Under the pieces are notes generated by a model. The model made no database searches. It was not told the origin of the DNA and saw nothing but the letters and a program-made list of their open reading frames with translations. The position numbers and the translations under genes are program-made. Source: an uncultured bacterium (GTDB lineage Bacteria; Cyanobacteriota; Vampirovibrionia; Gastranaerophilales; Gastranaerophilaceae). Taken from it: 54,041 nucleotides of DNA. Numbering within the stretch: the first letter of the stretch is position 1; every line of letters starts with the position of its first letter. Where the stretch lies: the NCBI GenBank assembly GCA_947361225.1, contig CANAIK010000005.1, forward strand, positions 1 to 54,041, read 5' to 3'. Of the stretch, positions 16,253-24,691 are shown one piece after another.

Positions 16253-16826
16253 TTCTTGTGGTTTCAATATATGAAGGCAAAACCCTCTGTTTTTCAGGGG
16301 GATTTTGCATATAATAAAGCACGGTTCTAATATTGTAATCCAAATTTTTTGTGTTTAAACCCAGCTCTTTTGCGTGTCTAAAATCTGCTAAAGCGGCCTT
16401 ATAATCCCCTTCCATCATTTTAAAATTGCCTCGAACGTTGTAAGTTGAAGGGTTTTTAGGTTCAAGGGATATTGCTTTATCCAATCTTGCAATTGCTTTA
16501 TTATAATCGCCCATTTCGTTATTCAATCTTGCTAAGGAAACATATGCCGCAACAAAATCAGGTTTTAAGGCAACAACTTTTCTATAATCCTTAAGTGCGG
16601 ATTCATATTTTTTCATTCTTCTATAGGCATAAGCCCGATGATAATAATAAACCGCCGCCGAATCCGGATCTTTTGCGATACAAGCGCTGTTTAATCGGAT
16701 ATTTCCTTTGTAATCCAGATTTTTAATGGTTTGTCTGTTTAGTTCGTCATAGTGTTCTAAGTTGCAGCAAAATCCTTTAGAAATACACAAAAAAAACATT
16801 AACAAAAAAATTTTTCCAACTTTCAT
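16227..16826 (-). CDS. Secreted tetratricopeptide-repeat protein
   Basis: This 199-aa protein has a Sec signal peptide (MKVGKIFLLMFFLCISKGFCC). At least three TPR units follow, around residues 50-150 (for example AYAYRRMKKYESALKDYRK, LNNEMGDYNKAIARLDKA and GNFKMMEGDYKAALADF). TPRs mediate protein-protein contacts; the partner is not evident. The ATG has no Shine-Dalgarno. It lies 6 nt after a TATAAT that pairs at 17 nt with TTGTTC, so the transcript is probably leaderless. Its promoter overlaps the divergent pgk promoter. Confidence 0.82.
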   Translation of the reverse strand: MKVGKIFLLMFFLCISKGFCCNLEHYDELNRQTIKNLDYKGNIRLNSACIAKDPDSAAVYYYHRAYAYRRMKKYESALKDYRKVVALKPDFVAAYVSLARLNNEMGDYNKAIARLDKAISLEPKNPSTYNVRGNFKMMEGDYKAALADFRHAKELGLNTKNLDYNIRTVLYYMQNPPEKQRVLPSYIETTRTIQQSYQQ

Positions 16827-16832
16827 AGAATT

Positions 16833-16861
16833 ATTATATCTAAAAAAGAGATATTGAACAA
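16833..16861 (-). promoter_or_regulatory. Promoter of the TPR gene, interleaved with the pgk promoter
   Basis: On the minus strand TTGTTC (16861-16856) and TATAAT (16838-16833) are 17 nt apart, and the ATG follows six nt later. The -35 shares six bases with the plus-strand -35 TTGAAC. Confidence 0.6.
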
Positions 16862-16882
16862 TATTTAACTTTGTTTTAGAAT
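16854..16882 (+). promoter_or_regulatory. Promoter of pgk
   Basis: TTGAAC (16854-16859) and TAGAAT (16877-16882) are separated by 17 nt. The pgk ATG at 16917 follows, with AAGGAG in the leader. Confidence 0.6.
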
Positions 16883-16916
16883 TAGCATAGCTATTAGTTA
16901 TAAGGAGTCTTAAAAA

Positions 16917-18119
16917 ATGAAAAAATCTATTAAAGATTTAGGAGATATCAAAGGAAAAAGAGCTTTGGTTCGTGTCGATGTTAATGTTCCGCTGGACGAC
17001 AACAATCAAGTTTCAGACGACACAAGAATCCAAGCGATTCTACCAACGGTAAAATTTTTACAGGAAAAAGGCGCAAAAGTTATTCTAATGGCGCATTTGG
17101 GTCGTCCAAAAGGAGAAGTTAAACCCGAATTTACACTTGAACCTGTTGCAAAACATTTATCTAAAGTCTTAGGTCAAGATGTTTTATTTGTTAAGTCTTT
17201 GGTGGGTGAAGGAGCCGAAGTGGAACTTGAAAAACTTCAAAACGGACAAGTGGCGTTATTGGAGAATATTAGATTCTACAAAGCTGAAGAGGCAAAAGAC
17301 GACGATATGACTTTTGCGAAAGAATTAGCAAAACTTGGAGATTTTTATGTAAACGACGCATTTGGTGCGGCTCATAGAAAACACACATCGACCGCTAAGC
17401 TTGCAATGGTTTTAAAACCGGCAGTTTCAGGACTTTTAATGGAAAAAGAAATAAGATGTTTGTCTCAAGCTCTTGATAATCCAACCCGTCCTTTTACCGC
17501 TATTGTTGGCGGGGCTAAAATTTCAACTAAAATCGGAGTTTTAGAAAATTTGCTTGATAAAGTTGATAATTTAATTGTCGGCGGTGGCATGGCATACACT
17601 TTCGTTAAAGCGCAAGGCGGAAAAATCGGTGATTCAATTTGCGAAGACGATCAACAAGAAGTTGCACTTGCAATTCTAAAAAAAGCTAAAGAAAAAAATG
17701 TAAATCTTGTTTTAGCGTCTGATGTTTTAACTACAAATGATTTTTCAGGAAACGGTGAAAATAAAGTCGTTATGGTTGATAATATTCCTGACGGTTTTGA
17801 AGGGGTTGATGCAGGACCTAAAACTCAGGAAGAATTTGCTAAGATTATTAAATCTTCAAAAACAATTCTTATGAACGGACCCGTTGGTGCTTTTGAAAAC
17901 CCAAAATTTGCTCTTGGAACAAAAGCTGTATTACAAGCTGTGGTAGAGGCTACAAAAAACGGCGCAATTTCTGTTATCGGCGGCGGGGATTCAGTTTCAG
18001 CTGCTAAGAAATTTGCAAAAACCGAAGACTTTACACACGTTTCAACAGGCGGGGGAGCGTCTTTAGAATTTATCGAAGGAAAAGTTCTTCCAGGCGTTGA
18101 CGCATTAGATGAAGTGTAA
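16917..18119 (+). CDS. pgk: Phosphoglycerate kinase
   Basis: This 400-aa protein has the standard bacterial length and makes ATP from 1,3-bisphosphoglycerate in glycolysis. Signature stretches are RVDVNVPLDDNNQVSDDTR, AHLGRPKGEVKPE (3PG-binding Arg/His), ENIRFYKAEEAKDD, NDAFGAAHRKHTST, VGGAKISTKIGVLENLL and the nucleotide-binding GPVGAFENPKFALGT with SVIGGGDSVSAAKKF near the C-terminus. AAGGAG is spaced correctly before the ATG. It is monocistronic: its own promoter lies at 16854 and a strong terminator follows the stop. Confidence 0.98.
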   Translation: MKKSIKDLGDIKGKRALVRVDVNVPLDDNNQVSDDTRIQAILPTVKFLQEKGAKVILMAHLGRPKGEVKPEFTLEPVAKHLSKVLGQDVLFVKSLVGEGAEVELEKLQNGQVALLENIRFYKAEEAKDDDMTFAKELAKLGDFYVNDAFGAAHRKHTSTAKLAMVLKPAVSGLLMEKEIRCLSQALDNPTRPFTAIVGGAKISTKIGVLENLLDKVDNLIVGGGMAYTFVKAQGGKIGDSICEDDQQEVALAILKKAKEKNVNLVLASDVLTTNDFSGNGENKVVMVDNIPDGFEGVDAGPKTQEEFAKIIKSSKTILMNGPVGAFENPKFALGTKAVLQAVVEATKNGAISVIGGGDSVSAAKKFAKTEDFTHVSTGGGASLEFIEGKVLPGVDALDEV

Positions 18120-18140
18120 GAAATAAAAACTAGAAATAAA

Positions 18141-18176
18141 AAAAGAGCCTTTTTAATTTTTAAAAGGCTCTTTTAG
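18141..18176. terminator. Bidirectional intrinsic terminator between pgk and the SIMPL gene
   Basis: Arms AAAAGAGCCTTTT and AAAAGGCTCTTTT form a stem around a short A/T loop, with T runs on both strands. It serves the two convergent genes. Confidence 0.85.
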
Positions 18177-18180
18177 TTTA

Positions 18181-18906
18181 TTATCTAACTTTAAATACGA
18201 CATTTGCAACTGCTGTAACTTTTTTATCAATTGTTGAAGTGTCATTAATTCCCATATCGGATACTGAGGTTGAATCAGGCGCAGTTATTTGAAAAACCCC
18301 CATTCTCATAGATTTAACCTTTCCAACGTGGGATCCTGTTGCGCTCAACATTGAAATTGCTCTTTGTCTTGCGTCGATTGTTGCTTCTTTTAATAAATCG
18401 ATTTTAATTGAAGCTAAGTCGGAATAATAATATTCAGGGCTCGAAATTGATAAATCAATTCCTTTATCAACAAGATTCTGAATATCTGTTGAAATTTCTT
18501 TAATTTTTTGAACATCTTTAGATTTAACTTCGAATGACCCGGATGCGTTGTAAGCTGCGATTTCATTTGTGTTGTAGCCATTGGGACCGGTTTTATAAAT
18601 ATAATAACCATTAACTGCGCTTATTGTAATATCTTTTTGTTCAATTCCTTTAGAAGTAAGATATTTTATAACAGTTGGAGTTTGACTTTTAATTACATTA
18701 AAAGCTGCTCTTTGATTTATTGCTCTGGTTTGAATTTCGAATCTTAAAGAACCGCTATCTGATTGAACAATTTTAGATGCCGACCCTGTAACTGTAATAT
18801 TTTCGTTTCTTTGCATTCTTGAGGCAAAAATTAATGAGGAAACTAGAATCCCCAAACTAATAATTGAACAAGAAAGAATTAGTTGAAACTTTGCAATTTT
18901 TTCCAT
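18181..18906 (-). CDS. SIMPL-domain (DUF541) protein, membrane-anchored
   Basis: This 241-aa protein has an N-terminal uncleaved or signal-type helix (about residues 8-28) followed by the SIMPL/DUF541 domain. Typical features are the ENITVTGSASK start, an IEQKDITISAVNGYYIY segment, a central Ala-rich ATIDARQRAISMLSATG and the closing TAVANVVFKVR. The family is periplasmic or surface-located (BP26/OMP28 and YggE relatives) and linked to stress in some species; the mechanism is unknown. AAAGGAG precedes the ATG. It follows queA by 15 nt and may be co-transcribed with queA and gcvPB. Confidence 0.88.
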   Translation of the reverse strand: MEKIAKFQLILSCSIISLGILVSSLIFASRMQRNENITVTGSASKIVQSDSGSLRFEIQTRAINQRAAFNVIKSQTPTVIKYLTSKGIEQKDITISAVNGYYIYKTGPNGYNTNEIAAYNASGSFEVKSKDVQKIKEISTDIQNLVDKGIDLSISSPEYYYSDLASIKIDLLKEATIDARQRAISMLSATGSHVGKVKSMRMGVFQITAPDSTSVSDMGINDTSTIDKKVTAVANVVFKVR

Positions 18907-18921
18907 TTTTTTTCTCCTTTT

Positions 18922-19962
18922 TTATTTATCTATAAACATTGAATCACCGTAGCTAAAAAATCTGTAGTTATTATCAATTGCGCAACTATAAGCGTCCAAT
19001 ATAAATTCTTTCGAGCAAAAAGCGCTCACGAGCATTAAAAGTGTAGATTTTGGCAAATGAAAATTAGTAATTAATTTATCAACCGATTTAATTTTGTAGG
19101 GGGGATAGATAAAAATATTTGTTTTATCCGTTGTTTCGATTATTTTTCCGTGTTTTTGATAAACCGCCTCAAGACACCTTAAAACCGTTGTCCCTACTGC
19201 AATTATTGATCCTTTTTTGTTATTAATTAAATCCGCAGTTTCTTTGGGGATTGAAAAAGTTTCATAATGCATTGTATGGTTCTCGATTTTTTCTGCCTTA
19301 ACGGGTAAAAACGTTCCTAAACCCACATTCAAGGTAACATAAGCAATTTTTACCCCTTTTTGTTCGATTTTTTCCAAAAGTTCTTTAGAAAAATGCAAAC
19401 CTGCGGTGGGTGAGGCAACGGACCCTTCTTTTTTTGCATAAACGGTTTGATAATTCTTTTTATCTTCTTCTTGAGCTTTTCTTGAAATATAAGGGGGGAG
19501 CGGGATTGAACCGTATTTTTCAAGAACTTTATAAATATCGTTTCCCTTATAGTTGAGCTCGAAAATAAACTTTGGAAGTTCTTTATCTTTCGATTCTACT
19601 TTTTTAATTAATTTTGCGCTAAAATCATCGGAAATTGTAAGAATTTCCCCTTCTGTCACTCTTTTTGCGTTTTTGGTTATTGTTTCCCATTGATTTTCAA
19701 CCCCCGTTGGATTAACAAGGAAAACCTCAACGCAAGCTCCGGTTTTTCTTTTGGCTAAAAGTCTTGCGGGGATTACTTTTGTATCGTTTAAAACCAGAAT
19801 ATCGTCTTTGTTTAAATAATCGATAATATCGTAGAAATATTTGTGTTCTATTGTTCTATTTGTTTGATTTAAGTGCATTAAACGACAAGATTCCCTTTTT
19901 TCAAGGGGATTTTGTGCAATAAGACACTCGGGTAAATTGTAATCGAAATCTTTTGTTAACAT
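18922..19962 (-). CDS. queA: S-adenosylmethionine:tRNA ribosyltransferase-isomerase
   Basis: This 346-aa enzyme has the usual family length. It transfers the ribosyl moiety of SAM to preQ1 in tRNA to give epoxyqueuosine. Signatures are FDYNLPECLIAQNPLEKRESCRL at the start, VLNDTKVIPARLLAKR, EVFLVNP, the GSIPLPPYI motif, GSVASPTAGLHFS, and FHLPKSTLLMLVSAF near the C-terminus. Its start overlaps the stop of gcvPB by 7 nt, so the two genes are translationally coupled despite unrelated pathways. Confidence 0.97.
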   Translation of the reverse strand: MLTKDFDYNLPECLIAQNPLEKRESCRLMHLNQTNRTIEHKYFYDIIDYLNKDDILVLNDTKVIPARLLAKRKTGACVEVFLVNPTGVENQWETITKNAKRVTEGEILTISDDFSAKLIKKVESKDKELPKFIFELNYKGNDIYKVLEKYGSIPLPPYISRKAQEEDKKNYQTVYAKKEGSVASPTAGLHFSKELLEKIEQKGVKIAYVTLNVGLGTFLPVKAEKIENHTMHYETFSIPKETADLINNKKGSIIAVGTTVLRCLEAVYQKHGKIIETTDKTNIFIYPPYKIKSVDKLITNFHLPKSTLLMLVSAFCSKEFILDAYSCAIDNNYRFFSYGDSMFIDK

Positions 19963-21296
19963 TCCTTTAAATCCAAATTCCTTGCTGCAAAAACCTCATC
20001 CACACGATTTATCGGAGTGTTTTTGGGAAAAAGCGAAAAATCCACTCCTTCTTCAATTTCACGTGCAATTTTTATCATAACATTGATAAAATTATCAAGA
20101 ACTTCTTTGGTTTCGGATTCTGTTGGTTCAACCATAAACGATTCTTTTACAATTAGAGGAAAATAAATTGTTGCAGGATGAATATTCTCGTCCATTAATC
20201 TTTTTGCAATATCAAGAGTCGAAACCCCTTTTTCTTTTTTATCTAAGTTGCTAATTACAAATTCGTGGGCGCAAAGTCCCTTAAAGGGGATATTGTAGTA
20301 TTTTTCCAAAGAACTTTTTAAGTAATTAGCGCATAAAACCGCATCGGTCGAAACTTTTTTTAAATCTTGCGCTAACATATAAATATAAGTGTAAGCTTTA
20401 ACCAGAACGCTAAAATTGCCATAAAAAGCACTTATTCTGCCAACGGATTTTTTGTTGTTGTAAGTTTTTTTGTAGAATCCCCCTTCTAATTCAATTTTTG
20501 GATTAGGAAGATAATCTCCCAATTCTTTAGTAACGCAAACAGGACCCGCCCCTGGGCCGCCTCCTGCGTGAGGGGTTGAGAAGGTTTTGTGTAAATTAAG
20601 GTGCACAATATCAAAACCCATTAATTTTGGATTTGTATGACCTAAGATTGCGTTAAAATTAGCTCCGTCATAATACAACAAGGATCCGTTTTTGTGCATT
20701 ATATCTGAAATTTCAAGAATATTAGAATCAAATAATCCAAGGGTGTTAGGATTTGTCATCATAATCGCAGCGATATTATCGGAGTGTTCCTCAACAATTT
20801 TTTTAAGTTCTAATAAATCTACAAGTCCTTTGTCGTTTGATTTTACTTCAACTATCTCAAATCCGCACATTGAAGCGCTCGCCGGGTTTGTCCCGTGTGC
20901 ATTATCGGGAATTATTACAATTTTTCTGTTTTGTTTTTTATCCAAAAAATATTTTTTAACAATAACCATTCCCAAAAACTCGCCCTGCGCTCCGGCACAA
21001 GGTTGCAAGCAAACACAATCCATACCCGTTATTATTCTTAAGTAATTTTGGAGTTTGTACATTAACTCTAAAGCCCCCTGACAATCGCAGTCGTCTTGAT
21101 TGGGGTGAAGGTTAAAAAATCCTTCAAGTTTGCTTGCCCATTCATTAATTCTCGGGTTGTGTTTCATTGTGCAGGAACCAAGGGGGTAGAAACCTTTTTC
21201 AATGCAAAAATTTTTATCCGAAAGATTTTTATAATGTCTTAATACCTCAAGTTCCCCTAAATCTTTGAGTTTAAGCTCGGTTGTTCTTTTGTTCAT
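19956..21296 (-). CDS. gcvPB: Glycine dehydrogenase (decarboxylating), subunit 2
   Basis: This 446-aa protein starts at ATG 21296, chosen over a longer frame because AAGGGGG precedes it. It is the PLP-bearing half of split glycine cleavage P-protein: FYPLGSCTMKHNP, CAGAQGEFLG, HGTNPASASM, a YYDGANFNAILG segment, and the PLP lysine in HLNLHKTFSTPHAGGGPGAG. The pathway decarboxylates glycine and loads the H-protein. The partner subunit gcvPA, gcvT and gcvH are not adjacent, which is unusual because gcvPA normally precedes gcvPB. TATAAT lies upstream at 21318-21323. Confidence 0.94.
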   Translation of the reverse strand: MNKRTTELKLKDLGELEVLRHYKNLSDKNFCIEKGFYPLGSCTMKHNPRINEWASKLEGFFNLHPNQDDCDCQGALELMYKLQNYLRIITGMDCVCLQPCAGAQGEFLGMVIVKKYFLDKKQNRKIVIIPDNAHGTNPASASMCGFEIVEVKSNDKGLVDLLELKKIVEEHSDNIAAIMMTNPNTLGLFDSNILEISDIMHKNGSLLYYDGANFNAILGHTNPKLMGFDIVHLNLHKTFSTPHAGGGPGAGPVCVTKELGDYLPNPKIELEGGFYKKTYNNKKSVGRISAFYGNFSVLVKAYTYIYMLAQDLKKVSTDAVLCANYLKSSLEKYYNIPFKGLCAHEFVISNLDKKEKGVSTLDIAKRLMDENIHPATIYFPLIVKESFMVEPTESETKEVLDNFINVMIKIAREIEEGVDFSLFPKNTPINRVDEVFAARNLDLKEC

Positions 21297-21394
21297 TTTA
21301 AAACCCCCTTGGAATTTATTATAGTACAAAATCAATATTAATTTTTGTAACAAAATAAATAAGAATCTGCAATTTTTTCATCTTTGTATACTTT

Positions 21395-21490
21395 ATATAT
21401 ATGTAAGAGATAACAAACAAAAAAATCTGATATAGAGGAACCAATTTTTTTTAGAGCCCCTTTTTTAATAAAAAGGGGCTTTTTGTGGTG
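21395..21490 (+). ncRNA. Possible small RNA ending at an orphan terminator
   Basis: A strong intrinsic terminator points in the plus direction here, although both neighbouring genes are on the minus strand. A TATACT box lies about 10 nt before 21395. The roughly 90-nt segment has no ORF with a ribosome site. The -35 is poor, so this is a candidate only. Confidence 0.25.
21453..21485 (+). terminator. Plus-strand intrinsic terminator with no plus-strand gene upstream
   Basis: AGAGCCCC plus T run, short AT loop, A run plus GGGGCT, then TTTT. The U tract is on the plus strand only. It could also help terminate transcription of the protease gene ending at 21499, but the minus-strand side has no U tract. 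Confidence 0.65.
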
Positions 21491-21498
21491 TTATACAG

Positions 21499-24400
21499 TT
21501 AATTTATTCGATATAAGGGATTAATCCTTTGTATATTGTTATATTTTTTTGAATCCTTTGTTTGTTCAATTATAAAAAGCGCTTCTTTTTTAAGCTGATA
21601 AATTTCTTTTCTTTTTTTAGGACTTTGTCTTTTCTCCCAGTCACTAAGCATTTTTTTAAACTCGAATCCTGTTATAATGCAATCACCGGTTGCGAATTTA
21701 TTAATGAATTTGTCTGAGAATTCTTTTATAAAGTCTTCATAACAACAAACAATTTTGTCGGATAAAATTTTTGCGTTCTGTAATAAAACCTTAACATCTT
21801 TTGTGTAGTTTTTTCTATCCTCATTGGTTAATACGGCTAAACCCGTGTTGGGGTCAATATCGGGTTTATAATAATTCATATGCGCACCTAAACCCATATG
21901 GGTAACTGCAAATTTAGCTATGTGATTTGCACTTTCTAAGTCCTGAGTGATTCCATAAGAACCTTTTTGATTGTAGAAATGGCTTTCTGTTGAGTTTCCT
22001 CCAAAAGAACATACAATGTTTGAAAAAATTGTTTCAAGATTAGTATTTTGCGTATTCTCGTCGGAATTTTTATGAAAAACGCAGCCTAAAAAATCACCCC
22101 TTGGATCAAGCGCAATATTCACTATTGAATCAGGAATTCTTAAATCGTCCCCTTGTTCTTTTAATAAATTATACATAAACTGCAAATTGAGTGCGTGTCC
22201 TCCTTCGTGGCGGATTATAAGTTCTTTTTGTTTGTCTGATACTTCAACATTGTTGGTCGGACCTGTTATTTTTAGAAGATAAGCTTCGTTAATATCTTCT
22301 TTAGAAATTGAATCTTTGTTGTTTTTCTTAGCGATAATATTTGCTCTATCAAGAATATCTATAATATCAATATAACTATGTCCTTGTACAACAGCTATAA
22401 AATGTTGCAGGAATTTGTTTTTTTCAGCGTTCGTTGCACCGCTAATAGAATAATTATTCTTTTTTATGTGATTAAGGGCAATTTGTGCAATATCTTTTTT
22501 ATTTTTTGGAGGGAAAATTACAATTTCATTCATAAATAATCCCGGTCTTTGGATATTCTCATCAATTAATTGAGGATAATCACAAGATCCTACAACAACA
22601 ATGTTATAAGAATTATCAATGTTGGATTTTTTCATTTCCTCGATTAATTTTTTAAAAGCTTGCTGTTCATAAGTTGAAGAAAAATAAGAACTTGCAAATC
22701 TGTCAAAATTGGAGATAAAAAGCATTACAGTTTTATTCTCGTTTGTTTGCGCTTGTGTTTTCATTAAATTTATCAATTTTGCAATTTTAGATTCAATTGC
22801 TTCCATTGGGTCTTTTGAAATTGTATCTAAATCCCTTATTGCAAAATCGGCTGCGTTAATTACAACCATAGGAATTTTAGCCTCACCGGCAATTGCCTTA
22901 GCGCACTTTAAGCGCCCGCCGCCCTCTTGTGTTGAATTGTAAATAATATATCCTTTTGTTTTAGGGAAATTTTTAATTTCATAAGCAACATTCTGCGCCT
23001 GCGTTTTTGTCATTGGCGAACCTACAATATCGTCAATAGATGTTTTTGTATCAAAGATAATATCATAAGATCCGTCTTTTGAGTTCAAATCTTCTTTTTG
23101 GGAGTTTTCATAATAAGCAATCAAATGTTCTTTTTTCAAAATCGGTTCTTCTTTAAAATAAAGAGCAGCGTTTTTTAGAAATTCTTGAGTTTTATCATAA
23201 ACGGAACTAAGATTTGTATTGGACAAACTGCACGCAAACTCAATTGTTCCATCGTCAAGCTTAATTCCAAGTTTTTTTTCTAATTCTTCTTTATTCTTAA
23301 TTAATTCAACTTTTGCCGCATTGGAATCTAAGATAGGGATTTGCATTGGTTGAAAATTCGAGTATTCATTGTTATATTCATTGTTCATTGTGGTGTAATA
23401 GTTGTCTCTATCGTCTAAGAATACATAATGAACATTTTTAGGGCGATATTTTAATATTGCATCGATTTCCGAACTTGAAATTAGAGGAGTTCCGTTTTGT
23501 GAGTACCCTAGGCTTGAATTAAGTGTAATTTGTGTGTAATTCGATAAAACAACAATGTAGTTTTTGTCTTTATTCTTACCCATTTGATTTAGTTCTTTAA
23601 TAATTGTCGGAAAATTTGCAGAATCATTAAAGACAACCATTTGTGTATTTTTCGAGTTTAAATTTTTGCAATCTTTGAAAAAATCTTCTTTTTGAATATT
23701 TTTGTATAAACCATTGACAAAGTAAATAGGAGCTTTGTCGTCTTTATTTGAATAATTTATATAAACACTGTAGTTTTTGTCAATATTCTTAATTAATTTT
23801 TTCTCTAAATTATCATAGAAAGATAAAGTTGTATCGTTTGGATTATAATCTTTTGTCATTACGCTTTTTGATAATTGATGCAAGAAAGAATCAAACGGAT
23901 TGTTTTTCAAATCTTTTAGAATGCTGTAAATAAAAGTGTCGTTTAAAGATGACAAACTCACATTCTGAGCTTTTAGTGTCATTTTTACTAATTCATAGTA
24001 CTGTTTTATGCTTTTAGCAAAATTATCGCTTAGTTCAATCGAACTTACGAAACCGTCTTTAGTAGAGTTTTTTTCTAATTCTTTTATTTTTGTTCTTATT
24101 TCTTTTTGAATAGTTTCAATTAATTTATCAAGGGTTTCACGCTCCCACAAACGAGGTGTTGTAACTTCGGCTAATTTTTCGGGCAAAACCCTTTGAGTTT
24201 CCGTTGTTATGCTTGTTTTGCCTTCTTTTATATCAAGAGCATAATCAAGAGTAGATTTTAGAAGAGCAAGATAAAAGTGGTCTTTTGTAATTAGTCCTGT
24301 TTTTGATTTATCGCTTTTATAAACAACAAATTTTCTTGCAAATTTATTTGCGTATTCAATTTGCTCTAAAGCGCTCGGAGTCATTAGTTTTAGTATCTCA

Positions 24401-24558
24401 TTGTAAGTTTTTTGTTTATTTGAAATAAAAAAACTTTTATTGGTAAATTTTTTATAATCATCCTCGCTTGATTCAACTTGGGGATTTTTAGCAAAACTAA
24501 TATTTTTGTTTGTCTGTTTTTTAACGGGCAAAAGAGCGTTTATTGAGTTAATAATCAT
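21499..24558 (-). CDS. FtsH-like metalloprotease with degenerate AAA+ module and Clp-N-like start
   Basis: The protein is 1019 aa and has no membrane helix. An N-terminal [IF]SF motif (NISFAK, 19-24) is followed by a Clp-N-like segment (59-102; ALEQIEYANKFARKF and DHFYLALLKS). A large middle region is unassigned. Residues 508-680 match the FtsH AAA+ domain (SIDDIVGSPMTK for the usual FDDVAG), but Walker A is replaced by TQEGGGRLK (543-551) and Walker B by LFISNFDRF. RPG is kept and the second Arg finger lost. The M41 peptidase part has HEGGH (784-788) and the third zinc ligand D873 in TQDLESAN. It may be a soluble zinc protease without ATP-driven unfolding. AAAAGGA precedes the ATG. Confidence 0.75.
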   Translation of the reverse strand: MIINSINALLPVKKQTNKNISFAKNPQVESSEDDYKKFTNKSFFISNKQKTYNEILKLMTPSALEQIEYANKFARKFVVYKSDKSKTGLITKDHFYLALLKSTLDYALDIKEGKTSITTETQRVLPEKLAEVTTPRLWERETLDKLIETIQKEIRTKIKELEKNSTKDGFVSSIELSDNFAKSIKQYYELVKMTLKAQNVSLSSLNDTFIYSILKDLKNNPFDSFLHQLSKSVMTKDYNPNDTTLSFYDNLEKKLIKNIDKNYSVYINYSNKDDKAPIYFVNGLYKNIQKEDFFKDCKNLNSKNTQMVVFNDSANFPTIIKELNQMGKNKDKNYIVVLSNYTQITLNSSLGYSQNGTPLISSSEIDAILKYRPKNVHYVFLDDRDNYYTTMNNEYNNEYSNFQPMQIPILDSNAAKVELIKNKEELEKKLGIKLDDGTIEFACSLSNTNLSSVYDKTQEFLKNAALYFKEEPILKKEHLIAYYENSQKEDLNSKDGSYDIIFDTKTSIDDIVGSPMTKTQAQNVAYEIKNFPKTKGYIIYNSTQEGGGRLKCAKAIAGEAKIPMVVINAADFAIRDLDTISKDPMEAIESKIAKLINLMKTQAQTNENKTVMLFISNFDRFASSYFSSTYEQQAFKKLIEEMKKSNIDNSYNIVVVGSCDYPQLIDENIQRPGLFMNEIVIFPPKNKKDIAQIALNHIKKNNYSISGATNAEKNKFLQHFIAVVQGHSYIDIIDILDRANIIAKKNNKDSISKEDINEAYLLKITGPTNNVEVSDKQKELIIRHEGGHALNLQFMYNLLKEQGDDLRIPDSIVNIALDPRGDFLGCVFHKNSDENTQNTNLETIFSNIVCSFGGNSTESHFYNQKGSYGITQDLESANHIAKFAVTHMGLGAHMNYYKPDIDPNTGLAVLTNEDRKNYTKDVKVLLQNAKILSDKIVCCYEDFIKEFSDKFINKFATGDCIITGFEFKKMLSDWEKRQSPKKRKEIYQLKKEALFIIEQTKDSKKYNNIQRINPLYRIN

Positions 24559-24634
24559 AAATTTTTTCCTTTTATTTTTAAAAACACAAACAAAAAATTT
24601 TTTGTTAGTAAATAAAATACATTTATTTGAATTA

Positions 24635-24663
24635 TTGAATTTAATTATTATTATAAGTACAAT
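24635..24663 (+). promoter_or_regulatory. Promoter of glgC
   Basis: TTGAAT (24635-24640) and TACAAT (24658-24663) are 17 nt apart. The leader holds AAGGT shortly before the ATG at 24692. Confidence 0.55.
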
Positions 24664-24691
24664 AGGAAAGTAGATTTTCTAAGGTATTATA

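Noticed and set aside
21297-21498. Glycine riboswitch before gcvPB
   Set aside because: The region is AT-rich with no GC-rich aptamer helices other than the plus-strand terminator.
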